Part shown: positions 40,115 to 46,717 of the stretch, piece after piece
Numbering within the stretch: position 1 is the stretch's first letter
Layout: each line of letters starts with the position of its first letter
Assembly: GCA_902805735.1 (NCBI GenBank)
Contig: CADCTW010000144.1
Coordinates: forward strand, 1-46,717
Source: an uncultured Gemmatimonadota bacterium
GTDB lineage: Bacteria; Gemmatimonadota; Gemmatimonadetes; Longimicrobiales; Longimicrobiaceae
Reading direction: 5' to 3'
DNA length: 46,717 nt
Notes under the pieces: model-generated
What the model saw: only the letters and a program-made list of their open reading frames with translations
Databases searched by the model: none
Told to the model about the DNA's origin: nothing
Program-made: the position numbers and the translations under genes

Positions 40115-41044
40115 ATGAAGCTTCGCATCTCCCCGGGGACCCGGCGCGCGCTGGGCCTGCTCTTCATCGCGGCCGCCGCGCTGTTCCTGGCGCGGACGGT
40201 CTACCGGAACTGGGGGCAGCTCGGGGAGGTGGAGTGGCGGGTGGAGCCGCTGCGGCTGGCGGCCAGCATCGCGGCGCTGGTTGGGGTGTTCGCGTGGGGT
40301 GTGTGGGTGTGGAGCCGCGTGCAGCGCCACTTCGAGCACGCCCCGGTGCCGCTCCCCGCGCTGATGCGCATCTGGTTCCTCTCCACCCTTGCCCGGTACC
40401 TGCCCGGTATGCAGATCGTGGCGGTGGCGCAGCTCAGCCGGTCGGCGGGGCTGTCGGGGGCGGTGCTGCTCACGTCGCTCACCGTGCACACCGGGCTCGC
40501 GCTGCTCTCCGCCCTCCTCCTCTCCGCGTGGACGCTGCCGGAGCACCTGGCCCCGGGGCTGAACCCCTGGTGGACGGGCGGCGCCGCCACCGCCGCCGCG
40601 CTCCTCCTGGTGCACCCGGCCACGCTCAACTACCCGCTGGGCCTGCTGCGGCGCGTGCTCAAAAAGGACGTGGTGCGCTGGGGCGGCCGCTGGGTGGATG
40701 GCGTGGCCCTGCTGGCGCTTTCGGTGTTGAGCTGGGTGTTCTACGGCGGCGCGTACTACCTGTTCCTCCACTCGCTGGTCCCCCTCCCCTCGAGCACCAT
40801 CGTGCCGCTGGCGGGGGTCAACGCGCTCTCGTTCGTAATCGGCTTCCTCTCCCCCTCCCCGGGCGGCGGCGGGGTACGCGAGGTGGCGATGCAGGGGCTG
40901 CTGGGGCCCTTCTTCCCCGCCGCCGTCGCCGCGGTGCTCTCGGTGGCGGCGCGGCTGTGGACGATCGCGGCGGAGCTGATCGGCGGCGGATTGGTGCTCT
41001 GGCTGGTGCGGCGCTCCGCCCCGGAACAGCGGGTCCTGCCGTGA
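40115..41044 (+). CDS. Flippase-like membrane protein (lysylphosphatidylglycerol synthase TM / UPF0104 family)
   Basis: The protein is 309 residues with seven to eight predicted membrane helices. The middle holds IWFLSTLARYLPGMQIVAVAQ and the C-terminus has GFLSPSPGGGGVREVAMQGL, both typical of the AglD/MprF-TM family. Members are associated with transport or flipping of polyprenyl-linked or aminoacylated lipids, and some act with glycosyltransferases; the exact activity is mostly unproven. It lies 13 bases after the YfhO-like gene with ATG 40115. It is the last gene of the operon before a lipoprotein with its own promoter. Confidence 0.85.
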   Translation: MKLRISPGTRRALGLLFIAAAALFLARTVYRNWGQLGEVEWRVEPLRLAASIAALVGVFAWGVWVWSRVQRHFEHAPVPLPALMRIWFLSTLARYLPGMQIVAVAQLSRSAGLSGAVLLTSLTVHTGLALLSALLLSAWTLPEHLAPGLNPWWTGGAATAAALLLVHPATLNYPLGLLRRVLKKDVVRWGGRWVDGVALLALSVLSWVFYGGAYYLFLHSLVPLPSSTIVPLAGVNALSFVIGFLSPSPGGGGVREVAMQGLLGPFFPAAVAAVLSVAARLWTIAAELIGGGLVLWLVRRSAPEQRVLP

Positions 41045-41065
41045 CATCCCGCGGGGGTAAGAACC

Positions 41066-41094
41066 TTGAGGTTTCCAGCCGCCGCCGCTAGAAT
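41066..41094 (+). promoter_or_regulatory. Promoter of the lipoprotein gene
   Basis: TTGAGG (41066-41071), 17-base spacer, TAGAAT (41089-41094); the ATG is at 41140, implying a leader of about 40 bases. It is the best spaced sigma-70-like match seen in the window. Confidence 0.55.
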
Positions 41095-41139
41095 CGCTCT
41101 CCCGCGCCGACACCCTTCCTCTGGATCTACAGAATCACG

Positions 41140-42021
41140 ATGATCGAAGCCCGTCATCCTTTACGTAATTTATTGATCGTTTCGGGAGCTGTGCTCGCCT
41201 CTGCCTGCAACAACTCCGCGGGGCCGGAACCGGTGCGCTCGGTGGTGATCTCGCCCGACACCGCGCTCGTGGCGGTGGGGTCCACGCGGCAGCTTTCGGC
41301 GGAGGCCTTTGCCGCCGGCGGAAAGCTGCTGACGGGTCGCCAGGTGGCGTGGAGCAGCACGGATTCCACGAAGCTCCGCGTTTCGCAGTCGGGGCTGGTC
41401 AGCGCGATCGCTCCAGGAGCCGCGCAGATCATCGCCGCCGCCGAGGGCCGCGCGGATACGGCGAACGCGATGGCTCGGTACGACGATCACTTCACCTCCG
41501 CCGGCCTCGCCGACTACGACGAACTCGATCTCTCCGACACGCGCGGAGTCTGGTCCGTGGCCGGGGGCCTGCTGACCGCGAGCGGCCCGGCGAACCACAG
41601 CCTGCTAATCCGGAAAGGCAGCGACCTCACCGACGGGTACGTGGAAGCGAAAGTGGATCGGGCCGACGATGCCGGCCTGGTGTTCCGTGTGCAGAACGCC
41701 GGCAGCTACTACCTGCTGGCGGTCCGCGACGACGCAGCCTCGCTGTCGGAATTTCGCACGGAGAACGTCGCGCTGTACCGGGCGGTGAACGGGAACTTCA
41801 CCCAGATCTACTCCCGCGACGTAGTGTGGCCGCGCGGAGGGAGGATGGTACGCGCCGAGTTCCAGGGCTCCACCATCCGGATCTACTTGGACGGCCAGCT
41901 CCTGGACTCCGTGTCCGACCCGAGGTACACGCGGGGCGGCGTGGGCATGCGGCACATGCTGCATCCACGGGTCACGTCTTCCACCAACGTGTTCGACCTG
42001 TTCCGCGCGGGCACGCTGTAG
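41140..42021 (+). CDS. Probable lipoprotein with Ig-like (BIG2) and concanavalin-like domain
   Basis: The protein is 293 residues. The N-terminus NLLIVSGAVLASACNN is a short hydrophobic signal with an ASAC lipobox, so lipidation at C24 is likely. Residues 33-105 form a bacterial Ig-like domain (VRSVVISPDTALVAVGSTRQ, VAWSSTDSTKLRVSQSGLVS). The C-terminal part (about 110-290) looks like a LamG/3-keto-disaccharide hydrolase type beta-sandwich: LTDGYVEAKVDRADDAGLVF, YYLLAVRDDAASLSEF and IRIYLDGQLLDSVSD. This fold often binds glycans at the surface, but no catalytic residue is identified. It has its own promoter and sits next to the glycan genes. Confidence 0.8.
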   Translation: MIEARHPLRNLLIVSGAVLASACNNSAGPEPVRSVVISPDTALVAVGSTRQLSAEAFAAGGKLLTGRQVAWSSTDSTKLRVSQSGLVSAIAPGAAQIIAAAEGRADTANAMARYDDHFTSAGLADYDELDLSDTRGVWSVAGGLLTASGPANHSLLIRKGSDLTDGYVEAKVDRADDAGLVFRVQNAGSYYLLAVRDDAASLSEFRTENVALYRAVNGNFTQIYSRDVVWPRGGRMVRAEFQGSTIRIYLDGQLLDSVSDPRYTRGGVGMRHMLHPRVTSSTNVFDLFRAGTL

Positions 42022-42183
42022 CACGCGGACACGGAGCCGGCCCGGAGGAGCAGAGGATTCCCGCCCGCTGCCCGTCCGGGCTTTCTCGTGCCGCGCCGTG
42101 CCGTCGCCGTAGCGCAAAGGACCGATCCGCGCTTACATTTGCACCCTTGTTACATCGCCCCCGGACTGATCAGACCGAAGACC

Positions 42184-42672
42184 ATGCTCGAAGAACTCAA
42201 GAACAAGCTCGGTGAAGAGATCGAACGGCTCACGCACGAGCTGCAGGTGACGCTTCCGGAGGCGATCAAGAAGGCGGTGGAGCACGGAGACCTGCGCGAA
42301 AACTCCGAGTACAAGTCGGCGCTGGAGCGGCAGCAGTTCGTGCAGGCGCGCCTCAACCACCTCACCCGGCGCGCGGGCGAGCTGTCCAAGATCGACATGT
42401 CGCAGATCCCGGCGGACCGCATCGGCTTCGGCTCGCGCGTGACGGTGGTGGACATGCGCACGCGCGAAGAAGAGACGTACTCGCTCGTCTTCGGCGACTA
42501 CATCGACATCGACAGCGGCCAGATCTCCGTGGCGTCGCCCCTGGGCCAGGCGCTGATGGGGAAGAAGAAGGGCGAGACCGTCTCCCTCACCCTCCCCCGC
42601 GGCGAGCGCAAGCTGAAGATCAAGTCCATGACCACGCTGGCGCAGATGGCGGAGCGCAAAGAAGAAGAGTAG
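42184..42672 (+). CDS. greA: Transcription elongation factor GreA
   Basis: Rescues backtracked RNA polymerase by stimulating transcript cleavage through the secondary channel. The protein is 162 residues. The N-terminal coiled coil carries the tip motif GDLRENSEYKSA, with the acidic Asp and Glu that hold the Mg ion. The C-terminal FKBP-like domain includes GFGSRVTVVDMRTREEETYS, DSGQISVASPLGQALMGKKK and VSLTLPRGERKLKI. Its C-terminus (MAERKEEE) is slightly longer than usual. ATG 42184 is used because the coiled coil begins at MLEELKNKLG; the frame is open upstream but without coding character. Confidence 0.95.
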   Translation: MLEELKNKLGEEIERLTHELQVTLPEAIKKAVEHGDLRENSEYKSALERQQFVQARLNHLTRRAGELSKIDMSQIPADRIGFGSRVTVVDMRTREEETYSLVFGDYIDIDSGQISVASPLGQALMGKKKGETVSLTLPRGERKLKIKSMTTLAQMAERKEEE

Positions 42673-42677
42673 GAAGC

Positions 42678-42747
42678 GGGCTCACACAGAGGCACAGAGG
42701 CACAGAGATAACTTCATCTCTGTGCCTCTGTGCCTCTGTGTGAGCCC
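42678..42747 (+). repeat. CACAGAGR-unit repeat copy 8, perfect 32-bp hairpin
   Basis: Bases 42678-42709 are the exact reverse complement of 42716-42747; the loop is AACTTC. It lies between the convergent greA and the minus-strand glycosyltransferase. The stop codon of the latter (42714-42716) is in the loop. It may work as a bidirectional terminator, although the T-tract is missing. Confidence 0.95.
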
Positions 42748-43700
42748 CTTCTTAGTTGATGAACCTCGGAGCGCAGCGTGGCGATCAGCTCGGCCATGAA
42801 GCCGAAGCCGAAGAGGACCACGCCCACGGTCTCCAGCAGCACGACCAGGGTGAGGAGGGGGCGGAAGCCGAAGGGGGGCATCCAGTTGCCGATGCGCAGC
42901 ACGACGGTGAGCAGGCCCACCAGCACGCCCAGCAGGATCAGCGCGAGGCCGCCGCCGCCGAAGAACTGCATCGGCTTCTCGGTGAACTTGAGGTAGAACC
43001 ACACCACCACCAGGTCGGCCACCCCCACCAGCACCCGCCGGCGCCCCGAGTACTTCGCCACGCCGGCACGCCGCGGGAAGAGCTCGATGTCCATCTCGGA
43101 GACCGAGTACCCCTGGTCGTGCGCCAGCACCACGAAGAAGCGGTGCCAGTCGTGGCGCAGGGGGATCTCGCGCAGGATCTCGGCGCGGAACGCCTTCATG
43201 GAGTTGAGGTCGCGCGCGGGGACGTGGAAGAGGCGCTGCGAGAGGCGGTTGTAGACGCCGCTCACGGCCGCCTTCTCGTAGTTCCCCACCTTGCGCCCGC
43301 ACACGATGTCCGACCCCGTGGCCGCCAGCTCGGCCAGGAAGCGCGGGATGTCCTCCGTCGAGTGCTGCAGGTCCGCGTCGAAGAGCACCAGGAACTCGCT
43401 CTCGGCGGCGAGCGCCCCGGTGACCATCGCCTCCGTCTTCCCCTGGTTGCGACGGTGCCGCAGCACCTTCACGCGCGGCATCCCCACGCTCTCGCGCACG
43501 GCGGCCTGGTGCGTCCCGTCGCGCGAGCCGTCGTCCACCAGGATGATCTCGCCGCCCAGCCGGTGCCGCGCAAAGGTGTCGCGCAGCTCGCGGAAGAGCG
43601 CCGCCATGTTCTCCGCCTCGTCGAAGGCCGGCACCAGCACGGCGAAGTCCGTCCGCAGCCGGTCCGGGATCGCCAGCGTCGGCATGGCAACGGGGGGCAT
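42714..43700 (-). CDS. Family 2 glycosyltransferase with two membrane helices (GtrB/ArnC-like)
   Basis: The protein is 328 residues from ATG 43700; ATG 43685 is an alternative. The GT-A domain has FAVLVPAFDEAENMAALFRE, then IILVDDGSRDGTH, metal site LFDADLQHSTEDIPRF and RDLNSMKAFRAEIL. Two to three C-terminal membrane helices follow (VLVGVADLVVVWFYLKF, LALILLGVLVGLLTVVL, LLTLVVLLETVGVVLFGF), as in enzymes that load sugars onto undecaprenyl phosphate. The last 15 codons (HQLRRGSHRGTEAQR) are repeat-derived, and the stop is in the hairpin loop, so the native C-terminus probably ended earlier. It lies 50 bases downstream of rpoN, separated by a 7-bp repeat. Confidence 0.88.
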   Translation of the reverse strand: MPPVAMPTLAIPDRLRTDFAVLVPAFDEAENMAALFRELRDTFARHRLGGEIILVDDGSRDGTHQAAVRESVGMPRVKVLRHRRNQGKTEAMVTGALAAESEFLVLFDADLQHSTEDIPRFLAELAATGSDIVCGRKVGNYEKAAVSGVYNRLSQRLFHVPARDLNSMKAFRAEILREIPLRHDWHRFFVVLAHDQGYSVSEMDIELFPRRAGVAKYSGRRRVLVGVADLVVVWFYLKFTEKPMQFFGGGGLALILLGVLVGLLTVVLRIGNWMPPFGFRPLLTLVVLLETVGVVLFGFGFMAELIATLRSEVHQLRRGSHRGTEAQR

Positions 43701-43717
43701 CGTCGCGATGCCCCCCC

Positions 43718-43745
43718 GTTCCCCGTTCTCCGTTCCCCGTTCCCG
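43718..43745 (+). repeat. 7-bp-phased repeat GTTCCCC
   Basis: Four units GTTCCCC, GTTCTCC, GTTCCCC and GTTCCCG fill half of the 50-base space between the rpoN stop and the glycosyltransferase start on minus. It has the same 7-base phase as the mcsA-mcsB repeat but a different sequence, and no inverted arm. Confidence 0.8.
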
Positions 43746-43750
43746 GCCGT

Positions 43751-45244
43751 TCACACGCGCTTGCGCATCCGCGCGGAAAGGATCCCGAGCTGGTCGCGGT
43801 ACTTCGCCACGGTGCGGCGGGCGATCTGGATGCCGTCGTCCTTGAGGATGTTGACGATGGCCTGGTCCGTCAGCGGGTGCGCGGGGTCTTCCTCGCCCAC
43901 CAGCTTCTCGATCTGCGCCTTGATGCCGCGCGCCGACACGTCCTCGCCGCTCGTGGTGGAAAGGCCCGACGAGAAGAAGAACTTGAGCGGGAACACGCCG
44001 CGCGGCGTCTGCACGAACTTCTCGTTGGTCACGCGCGACACGGTGGACTCGTGCATGTCGATCACCTCGGCCACCTCGCGCAGGGTGAGCGGCTTGAGGT
44101 ACTGCACGCCCTTGTCGAAGAAGTCGCGCTGCCGGTCCACGATGAAGTTCATCACCTTGAGCATCGTCTGCCGGCGCTGCTCGATCGCCTGGATCATCCA
44201 GTTGGCCGAGTTCAGCTTGTTGGAGATGAACTCCTTGTTCTCCCCCACGAACTTCTTCTTGTCCTTGGCGATGTCGCGGTAGGTGCGCGACAGCTTCAGG
44301 CGCGGCAGGCTGGTGTCGTTGAGGAAGACGAGGTACTCGCCCTCGATCTTCTCCACGATCAGGTCCGGGATGATGTAGTTGTCGCCGCCGCTGGCGTACT
44401 TCAGCCCCGGCTTGGGGTCCAGCTTGGCCACCTCGTCCGCCGCGTTCTGCACGTCGCGCGGGGTGATGGAGAGCTCCTTGGAGATCTCGCTCCACCGGTG
44501 GTTGATGAGCTGGTCGAAGTAGTGCTCCACGATGCGGAACGCCAGGCTCTCCTCCAGCCGGCGCCGGATCTCGTCCAGCGGCGGGTCGCCCTCGCCCGTC
44601 TCGTGCACCAGCTCCTGCACCACGCTGTCGCGCAGCTGCAGCAGGATGCACTCGCGCAGGTCGCGCGCGGCGATGCCCGGCGGGTCGAAGCCCTGCACCA
44701 CGCGCAGCATCCCCTCCACCTCTTCGAGGGTGTACGGCTTGGTGGTGCCCCACTCGCCGCTCTCGCGCACGAAGTCGTTGAGCGAGTCGACGATGTCCTG
44801 CAGCGTGCAGGTGAGGTACCCCTCGTCCGAGATGTTGCCGATGATCTCCTCGCCCAGCAGGAGCTCGCGCTCGGAGAGGCGCAGCAGGGTGAGCTGGTCG
44901 TGCAGGTGGTCGCCCAGGTCCTTGGTGTCCACCGACACGGGCTCGTAGTACTCCCGCTCCTCGTACTCCTCGCGGCGGCCGCCCGTCTCGAAGCCGTTCA
45001 GGAGGATCTCCTCCCAGTCGATCTCGTCGGCCTCCGTCTTCTTTTCCTCTTCAGGCTGCGGCTCCACCTGGTCCTCGACGTCGCTCTCCACGAGATCGAG
45101 GAAGGGGTTGTTGAGCAGCTCCTGCTTGAGGTGCTGCTGCAGGTCCAGGAGCGGCATGTAGAGAAGATCCATCGCCTGGTACAGGCGAGGGTTGATCTTC
45201 ATCTCCTGCTTGAGGGTCGTTCCCTGATAGAGACCGGTCTTCAT
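43751..45244 (-). CDS. rpoN: RNA polymerase sigma-54 factor
   Basis: Directs RNA polymerase to GG-N10-GC type promoters and needs AAA+ activators to open DNA. The protein is 497 residues. The N-terminal Gln/Leu-rich activator region is LYQGTTLKQEMKINPRLYQA. An acidic linker (QVEPQPEEEKKTEADEIDWE) leads to the core-binding region. The helix-turn-helix region includes LREVAEVIDMHESTVSRVTN, and the RpoN box ARRTVAKYRDQLG lies near residues 477-490. All parts are present. It lies 43 bases downstream of lptB, the classical lptB-rpoN order of Proteobacteria, here without hpf after it. Confidence 0.97.
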   Translation of the reverse strand: MKTGLYQGTTLKQEMKINPRLYQAMDLLYMPLLDLQQHLKQELLNNPFLDLVESDVEDQVEPQPEEEKKTEADEIDWEEILLNGFETGGRREEYEEREYYEPVSVDTKDLGDHLHDQLTLLRLSERELLLGEEIIGNISDEGYLTCTLQDIVDSLNDFVRESGEWGTTKPYTLEEVEGMLRVVQGFDPPGIAARDLRECILLQLRDSVVQELVHETGEGDPPLDEIRRRLEESLAFRIVEHYFDQLINHRWSEISKELSITPRDVQNAADEVAKLDPKPGLKYASGGDNYIIPDLIVEKIEGEYLVFLNDTSLPRLKLSRTYRDIAKDKKKFVGENKEFISNKLNSANWMIQAIEQRRQTMLKVMNFIVDRQRDFFDKGVQYLKPLTLREVAEVIDMHESTVSRVTNEKFVQTPRGVFPLKFFFSSGLSTTSGEDVSARGIKAQIEKLVGEEDPAHPLTDQAIVNILKDDGIQIARRTVAKYRDQLGILSARMRKRV

Positions 45245-45287
45245 ACCGCTTCGTCCTGTTGGGGATTCCGCTGGTGCTTCGTCGGAT

Positions 45288-46640
45288 TCAGAGCGCCGGC
45301 TCCGCGTGGGGGCCGGCTTCGTACGGGTTGGGGTAGCGCTCGCGCATGCGCGCCGCCAGCGTGGGCCCCAGGTAAAGATCCGCCACTTCCTCGCTCCACA
45401 CCAGCTCGCTCACGGTGCCGGACACCCGGACGCGCCCCTCGTACATGATGTAGGCGCGGTCCACGATGTCCAGCGTCTGCTCCACGTTGTGGTCGGAGAT
45501 CAGCACGCCGATCCCCCGGCGCCGCAGGTCCGCCACGATCTGCTGGATGTCGTGCACCGCGATGGGGTCCACCCCGGCGAACGGCTCGTCCAGCAGCATG
45601 AACTTGGGCTCGCCCACGAGCGCGCGGGTGATCTCCAGGCGGCGCCGCTCGCCGCCGGAGAGCGAGTACGCGTACGACTTGCGCACGTGCTTGATGCTGA
45701 GCTCGTCCAGCAGCCGCTCCAGCCGGCGCTTCTGCTCCGCGCGGGGGATGCCGAGCGTCTGCAGGATCGCCATGACGTTCTGCTCCACCGTCAGCTTGCG
45801 GAAGATGGAGGGCTCCTGCGCCAGGTAGCCGATCCCCGCCCGCGCGCGGCGGTACATGGGCACGCCGGTGAGCTTCCGGTCGCCGATGTAGACGTCGCCT
45901 TTGTCCGGGCTGATGAGGCCCACCATCATGTAGAACGAGGTGGTCTTCCCCGCCCCGTTGGGCCCCAGCAGCCCCACGATCTCACCCTGCGTGACGTGCA
46001 CGTCCACTTCGTTGACCACGCGCCGCTTGCGGTAGCTCTTCACGAGCCCGGTGGCCTTGAGCGTGAGCCCGCCCACGATGGGCCCGCGCCGCACCGGCGC
46101 CTGCTCCGCCTCCGGCTCGGGCATCATCACGATCTGCATGCGCGGCTGCTCGTACTCCGCGTCGGCGCCGGCCGCCTGCTCCGCCTGCACGGTGGCGGAC
46201 TCGTCTTCCTGGCGCGCGAGGATGGCGCCGATGTGGTAGTCCAGCAGGGCGAGCGCGTCGTGGCGCTCCGCTCCCACCTCGTTCAGCACCCAGGGCGCCA
46301 GCCGCAGGGCGCTCCACCCCCCGTCGCCGTTGGCGTGCGGCTCGCCGCCCTCGCGCAGCCGCTCCACCACCTCGCCGGCGCGCAGGCGGCTCACCACCTG
46401 CTCTTCCAGGTAGCGCTGCGTCTCCTCGTCCGGAAAGGAGCCCAGGTCGCCGTGCGCCTCGGTGTGGCCGCGGGGCGGGCCGTACCAGCGGCGGTACTCC
46501 TCGCGCATCCGCGTGAGCCACTCCTGCCGGGCCACGTCGTGCACGCCGTCGTCCCGCGCCACCAGCGCGCGCAGGGCGATCAGGGTAGATACGTCGGACG
46601 GGGGTACTTCCGCCACCATCCGTGCCAGCCGGCCTTGCAT
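45288..46640 (-). CDS. lptB: LPS export ABC transporter ATP-binding protein LptB with unusual N-terminal extension
   Basis: Cytoplasmic ATPase that powers LPS transport from the inner to the outer membrane. The ABC part begins near residue 190 ([20 protein letters not shown]). Walker [10 protein letters not shown] is near 226, the signature is [17 protein letters not shown], Walker B is [15 protein letters not shown] and the switch His is in [12 protein letters not shown]; these match LptB closely. The total is 450 residues against a usual ~240. The first ~190 residues are an extra domain ([56 protein letters not shown]) and an acidic linker. ATG 46640 overlaps the stop of the upstream gene (TGATG), which supports the long form; ATG 46140 could start a short form. 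Confidence 0.93.
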   Translation of the reverse strand: MQGRLARMVAEVPPSDVSTLIALRALVARDDGVHDVARQEWLTRMREEYRRWYGPPRGHTEAHGDLGSFPDEETQRYLEEQVVSRLRAGEVVERLREGGEPHANGDGGWSALRLAPWVLNEVGAERHDALALLDYHIGAILARQEDESATVQAEQAAGADAEYEQPRMQIVMMPEPEAEQAPVRRGPIVGGLTLKATGLVKSYRKRRVVNEVDVHVTQGEIVGLLGPNGAGKTTSFYMMVGLISPDKGDVYIGDRKLTGVPMYRRARAGIGYLAQEPSIFRKLTVEQNVMAILQTLGIPRAEQKRRLERLLDELSIKHVRKSYAYSLSGGERRRLEITRALVGEPKFMLLDEPFAGVDPIAVHDIQQIVADLRRRGIGVLISDHNVEQTLDIVDRAYIMYEGRVRVSGTVSELVWSEEVADLYLGPTLAARMRERYPNPYEAGPHAEPAL

Positions 46641-46717
46641 CACGGGCGCGTCCCCCCCGTCGTCGTGTTCCCCGTGGCGGGCGCGGGCGTCGCGGGCGCG
46701 GCGGGGCGGGCGGACGG
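46640..46717 (-). CDS. C-terminal tail of the gene upstream of lptB (lptA position)
   Basis: On the minus strand the frame is open from the window edge to TGA 46642-46640, ending in an Ala/Pro/Thr tail ([19 protein letters not shown]). The TGATG overlap with lptB suggests coupling. Order in other genomes would make this lptA or lptC, but too little is visible to say. Confidence 0.5.
   Translation of the reverse strand, partial: PSARPAAPATPAPATGNTTTGGTRP

Noticed and set aside
42022..42183. Riboswitch or leader before greA
   Set aside because: No recognisable fold or known motif was seen; only two TTACAT hexamers with no matching -35 element.

Overview
This is a roughly 70% GC chromosomal segment from a bacterium with an outer membrane. 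It carries Lol, Bam, Lpx and Lpt genes together with a full LpxA/C/D/B/K set, McsA/McsB/ClpC, a bacillithiol synthase and an LpxC-FabZ fusion. Gene content and the dense short intergenic repeats best fit Gemmatimonadota, possibly a Longimicrobium-like lineage. That placement is inference from gene content and was not tested by a search. Genes are tightly packed, with many ATGA, GTGA or TTGA stop/start overlaps. No tRNA, rRNA, CRISPR array, IS element or phage gene was recognised.

Left part (1-12.5 kb, all +): the C-terminus of an unidentified protein, prfB with its programmed +1 frameshift, lysS, lolC/E and lolD, mcsA, mcsB, clpC, bamA and a Skp/OmpH chaperone. This mixes translation, lipoprotein export, arginine-phosphate-linked proteolysis and outer-membrane protein assembly.

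Lipid A region (12.5-20.3 kb, +): lpxD, fused lpxC-fabZ, lpxA, a Gfo/Idh/MocA oxidoreductase, a 53-residue one-helix protein, lpxB, a DUF374 acyltransferase and lpxK. It runs on through nadB, rlmH and bshC (bacillithiol) to murJ (lipid II flippase).

Middle (26.2-34.3 kb): an unknown membrane protein on the minus strand, then uvrC, ddl and a rhomboid protease on plus. These are followed by a convergent pair on minus: a DPM1-like glycosyltransferase overlapping a HEAT-repeat protein.

Right part: a plus-strand surface-glycan operon (GT4, methyltransferase, GT4, YfhO-like GT-C protein, flippase-like membrane protein), a lipoprotein with its own promoter, and greA. On the minus strand, read right to left, are the end of an unidentified gene (lptA position), an LptB with an unusual ~190-residue N-terminal extension, rpoN, and a GtrB/ArnC-like glycosyltransferase.

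The most unusual layer is the repeats. At least eight copies of a CACAGAGR-unit repeat occur, several folded into long hairpins. Some reach into genes, providing the lpxB N-terminus, the bshC ribosome-binding site and the C-termini of two glycan genes. Other families are a ~100-bp element in two opposite copies, CCCTCTCCC hairpins, GATGAATC hairpins with changing stems, and 7-bp-phased repeats.
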